A stretch of DNA of 64,000 bases. It comes from Auritidibacter ignavus (GTDB lineage: Bacteria > Actinomycetota > Actinomycetes > Actinomycetales > Micrococcaceae). Shown piece by piece: positions 62,162-64,000 of this stretch. The stretch covers positions 19,141 to 83,140 of the forward strand of contig NZ_RDQR01000011.1 in assembly GCF_003703835.1 (NCBI RefSeq), in the 5' to 3' direction. The first letter of the stretch is position 1, and each line of letters opens with the position of its first letter. Made by a program: the position numbers and the translations under genes. The notes beneath the pieces are model-generated. The model was not told the DNA's origin and did not search any database. It saw only the letters and a program-made list of their open reading frames with translations.

Positions 62162-62886
62162 GATCCAAGCCGATAGGAAATCTCTGTCGCAGCCCTAACG
62201 ACTTCATCGGCAAGTCCATGCATGTTGACGTTTTCCATGGCCAAGGTGGTCACCGAAACCGCATGAGAAACTTGTCCCAAGTAGTTGGTCACGGGTGCCC
62301 CGACGCAACGAATGCCCGGCACATTCTCTTCATCGTCGAGGGCGTACCCCTGTTCGCGCACCCGATCCAGCTCTTTGGTTAACGCCGTCAAGTTTGTAAT
62401 TGTCCGGGGAGTCTTGGCGTTTAGACCTGGGTGGTCGGCGTAATCAGCCACATATTCTGGGCTGGAGGTTGCCAGTAGCACCTTGCCGATCGAGGTGGAA
62501 TGTAGCGACAGGCGATCACCAACATGGGAAGGGAGTCTGTAGGGCATTCGACCGTTGTCGATAGCCACATATATGGCCTCATTATCGTTACGAGCTCCCA
62601 CATGTACCGTAAACCCGGTCTCGTGCGCTAGACGATGGATAACCGGTGTGGCTACTGCGGAAATATCGATCGCGTCAAAAGCTTCGGATGCCATCGATAA
62701 CATTGCTGGCCCTGGAAAATATTGCTCGTCGAAGGTTAAGAAACCGTAGCTCAGTAGTTTCTGCAGGATCCGATGCACGGTGGCTTTCGCTAGACCAGTA
62801 TCTTCAACGATATCGGTGAAACGTCGATGAGTGATAGCAGAACGTAGCACCATCAGAGTTTTGTCGGTGGCGGTCACAGGCTCCAT
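62158..62886 (-). CDS. IclR-family regulator of the fuconate dehydratase gene
   Basis: Regulator of 242 aa from the ATG at 62886 (MEPVTATDKTL). It has a winged helix-turn-helix (IVEDTGLAKATVHRILQKL) and a ligand domain with STSIGKVLLAT and GYALDDEENVPGIRC. The frame is open upstream to 63201, but that part overlaps the divergent gene and is not coding-like. A perfect 17-bp palindrome lies between the two genes. Its stop overlaps the ATPase stop by four bases. Confidence 0.83.
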   Translation of the reverse strand: MEPVTATDKTLMVLRSAITHRRFTDIVEDTGLAKATVHRILQKLLSYGFLTFDEQYFPGPAMLSMASEAFDAIDISAVATPVIHRLAHETGFTVHVGARNDNEAIYVAIDNGRMPYRLPSHVGDRLSLHSTSIGKVLLATSSPEYVADYADHPGLNAKTPRTITNLTALTKELDRVREQGYALDDEENVPGIRCVGAPVTNYLGQVSHAVSVTTLAMENVNMHGLADEVVRAATEISYRLGS

Positions 62887-62947
62887 AGGAGACAAATCCT
62901 TGTGCTGGGAGATCGGTGAAACTAGGCTCAATAGTACAAAACAAAAT

Positions 62948-62964
62948 ATGAAACTTAGTTTCAT
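62948..62964. promoter_or_regulatory. Perfect 17-bp palindrome, probable IclR operator
   Basis: ATGAAACTTAGTTTCAT is perfectly symmetric around its central T. It lies 62 bases before the IclR start and 28 bases before the dehydratase start. A diverged copy beginning GTGAAACTAGG lies about 40 bases to the left. Confidence 0.65.
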
Positions 62965-62991
62965 CTGATGGAACTCAATGGGGAGTATGAC

Positions 62992-63850
62992 ATGAGCCTG
63001 ATTACCCAAGCGCGCACAAGTGACGTGCGTTTTCCAACCTCCGATTTTCTCGATGGTTCTGACGCGATGAACCCCGATCCGGATTACTCGGTGGCCTATC
63101 TCACTGTCGAAACTGACGCCGGGGAGACCGGCCATGGGTTTGTGTTCACTATTGGTCGCGGAAACGACGTGGTTGTCGCAGCGATTGATTCGCTGAAACA
63201 CTATGTTGTCGGCTCCGAGGTGGACGCGCTACTGGCAGATATGGGTGCGACATCTCAAATGTTTATAAACGATTCTCAGCTCCGCTGGCTTGGTCCGGAA
63301 AAAGGCGTGGAGCACATGGCCATTGGAGCGATGCTCACCGCCCTCTGGGACCTTAAAGCCAAGCGAGAGAAGAAACCGCTCTGGGAATTGCTTGCGGACA
63401 TGACACCAGAGCAACTCGTCGATCTGGTGGACTTTCGTTATTTATCAGATGCCATCACTCGCAATGAAGCTCTCGACATACTGCGATGTGCTGAGCCCAC
63501 TCGTGCCGAGCGCAAAGCTGACCTCTTAGCCAATGGTTACCCGGGATACTCGACAGCTCCGGGGTGGTTGGGCTACTCAGACGAGAAGATGGTGGGCTTG
63601 TGTCAAGAGGCCGTTAAGGACCACGGTTTCGGTCAGATTAAGCTCAAAGTCGGTGGCAGCGTGGAAGATGACTGGCGACGACTTGCTCTCGCTCGTGAGG
63701 CTGTGGGGCCGGACGTGAAACTAGCGGTCGATGCCAACCAAGTTTGGGATGTTCCCGAAGCAATTGAGTGGATCAACCAGCTTCAAGATTACGATTTAGC
63801 ATGGGTAGAAGAGCCGACCAGCCCGGACGATATTCTCGGGCATCGTGCGA
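62992..63850 (+). pseudogene. L-fuconate dehydratase gene, truncated by an IS256-family element
   Basis: Enolase-superfamily protein related to L-fuconate dehydratase: [18 protein letters not shown] at the N-terminus, [15 protein letters not shown], the KLKVGG segment with the catalytic lysine, and VDANQVWD and [12 protein letters not shown] with metal ligands. The homologous sequence stops after DDILGH at about 63843 and changes to IS-encoded residues, ending at 63888. About 130-140 C-terminal residues, including the remaining metal ligand and the catalytic His, are missing. The ATG at 62992 follows GGGGAG. Confidence 0.78.
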
Positions 63851-64000
63851 GAGGGTGTCAGATTGTTTGTGTACAGAGTCATCGATGAGAGGACATGATG
63901 ATGACCATGACAGATGATCGTGTTGATCAGCCTGGTGGGGCTGATGTTGTTGCGCAGTTGAAGGCCAGTGGCGCCTTGGACGAGCTTTTCGCTCGGATCG
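63849..64000 (+). mobile_element. Left end of an IS256-family insertion sequence
   Basis: The sequence GAGGGTGTCAGATTGTTTGT at 63851 resembles IS256-family terminal repeats, and a transposase start follows at once. The element runs past the window, so the right end and target duplication cannot be checked. Confidence 0.7.
63895..64000 (+). CDS. IS256-family transposase, N-terminal part
   Basis: After GAGAGGAC several in-frame ATG codons open a frame reading MTMTDDRVDQPGG and VVAQLKASGALDELFARI, as in mutator-type (IS256) transposases. The gene is cut by the window edge. Confidence 0.72.
   Translation, partial: MMMTMTDDRVDQPGGADVVAQLKASGALDELFARI

Noticed and set aside
62887..63201. N-terminal extension of the IclR frame
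   Set aside because: It would run through the palindrome and into the divergent dehydratase gene; the family homology begins at the ATG at 62886.

Overview
The window looks like chromosome of a high-GC actinobacterium, probably of the order Micrococcales. The evidence is about 60% GC in most genes, frequent GTG starts, four-base stop/start overlaps, LAxTG-type sortase signals and a CC-star/ArsA gene pair. The genus cannot be fixed from the sequence. Most of the window is catabolic accessory genome, and no tRNA, rRNA or CRISPR array was seen.

Region by region. 0-11.2 kb: a homoprotocatechuate meta-cleavage operon (hpaE, hpaD, a FAD-linked oxidase, hpaH, hpaI and an AraC-type regulator) faces an amine module (permease and flavin amine oxidase, with a divergent aldehyde dehydrogenase). 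Together they could take a phenolic amine through its aldehyde and arylacetate to central metabolism. 11.4-25.5 kb: four secreted proteins end in LAxTG sortase signals. They are an alkaline phosphatase, an adhesin-like protein, a purple-acid-phosphatase-like enzyme and a five-fold lamin-tail protein with a phytase-like propeller; a CoA-transferase gene and an alcohol dehydrogenase gene lie among them. 25.5-33.2 kb: an unrecognised gene and an alcohol dehydrogenase gene, then a lower-GC block with mmsB, a LysR regulator, mmsA and a GntP-type permease. 33.9-41.6 kb: a butanediol-dehydrogenase-like gene, a glycolate/glyoxylate operon (IclR regulator, glcD, malate synthase G), an esterase and a baeRF-type protein.

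41.65-49.4 kb: two identical, directly repeated IS481-family copies enclose 5.55 kb of foreign DNA. The segment begins with the 3' end of a hicA toxin gene and ends with its 5' end. Joined across the shared CTAG the halves read in frame, so the segment was once a circle, and the structure is best read as a cointegrate. It carries hicB, small secreted and coiled-coil proteins, an S1-family secreted protease and layers of IS remnants.

49.5-62.2 kb: a CoA-transferase/HMG-CoA-lyase-type operon with a GntR regulator, an alpha/beta hydrolase, the lysine 2-monooxygenase pathway genes davBA, a MmgE/PrpD gene with a phosphosulfolactate-synthase-like gene, rlmC, and a coupled cstA / CC-star / ArsA-type ATPase operon. 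62.2-64 kb: an IclR regulator with a perfect 17-bp palindrome faces an L-fuconate dehydratase gene that is cut by an IS256-family element running off the window.
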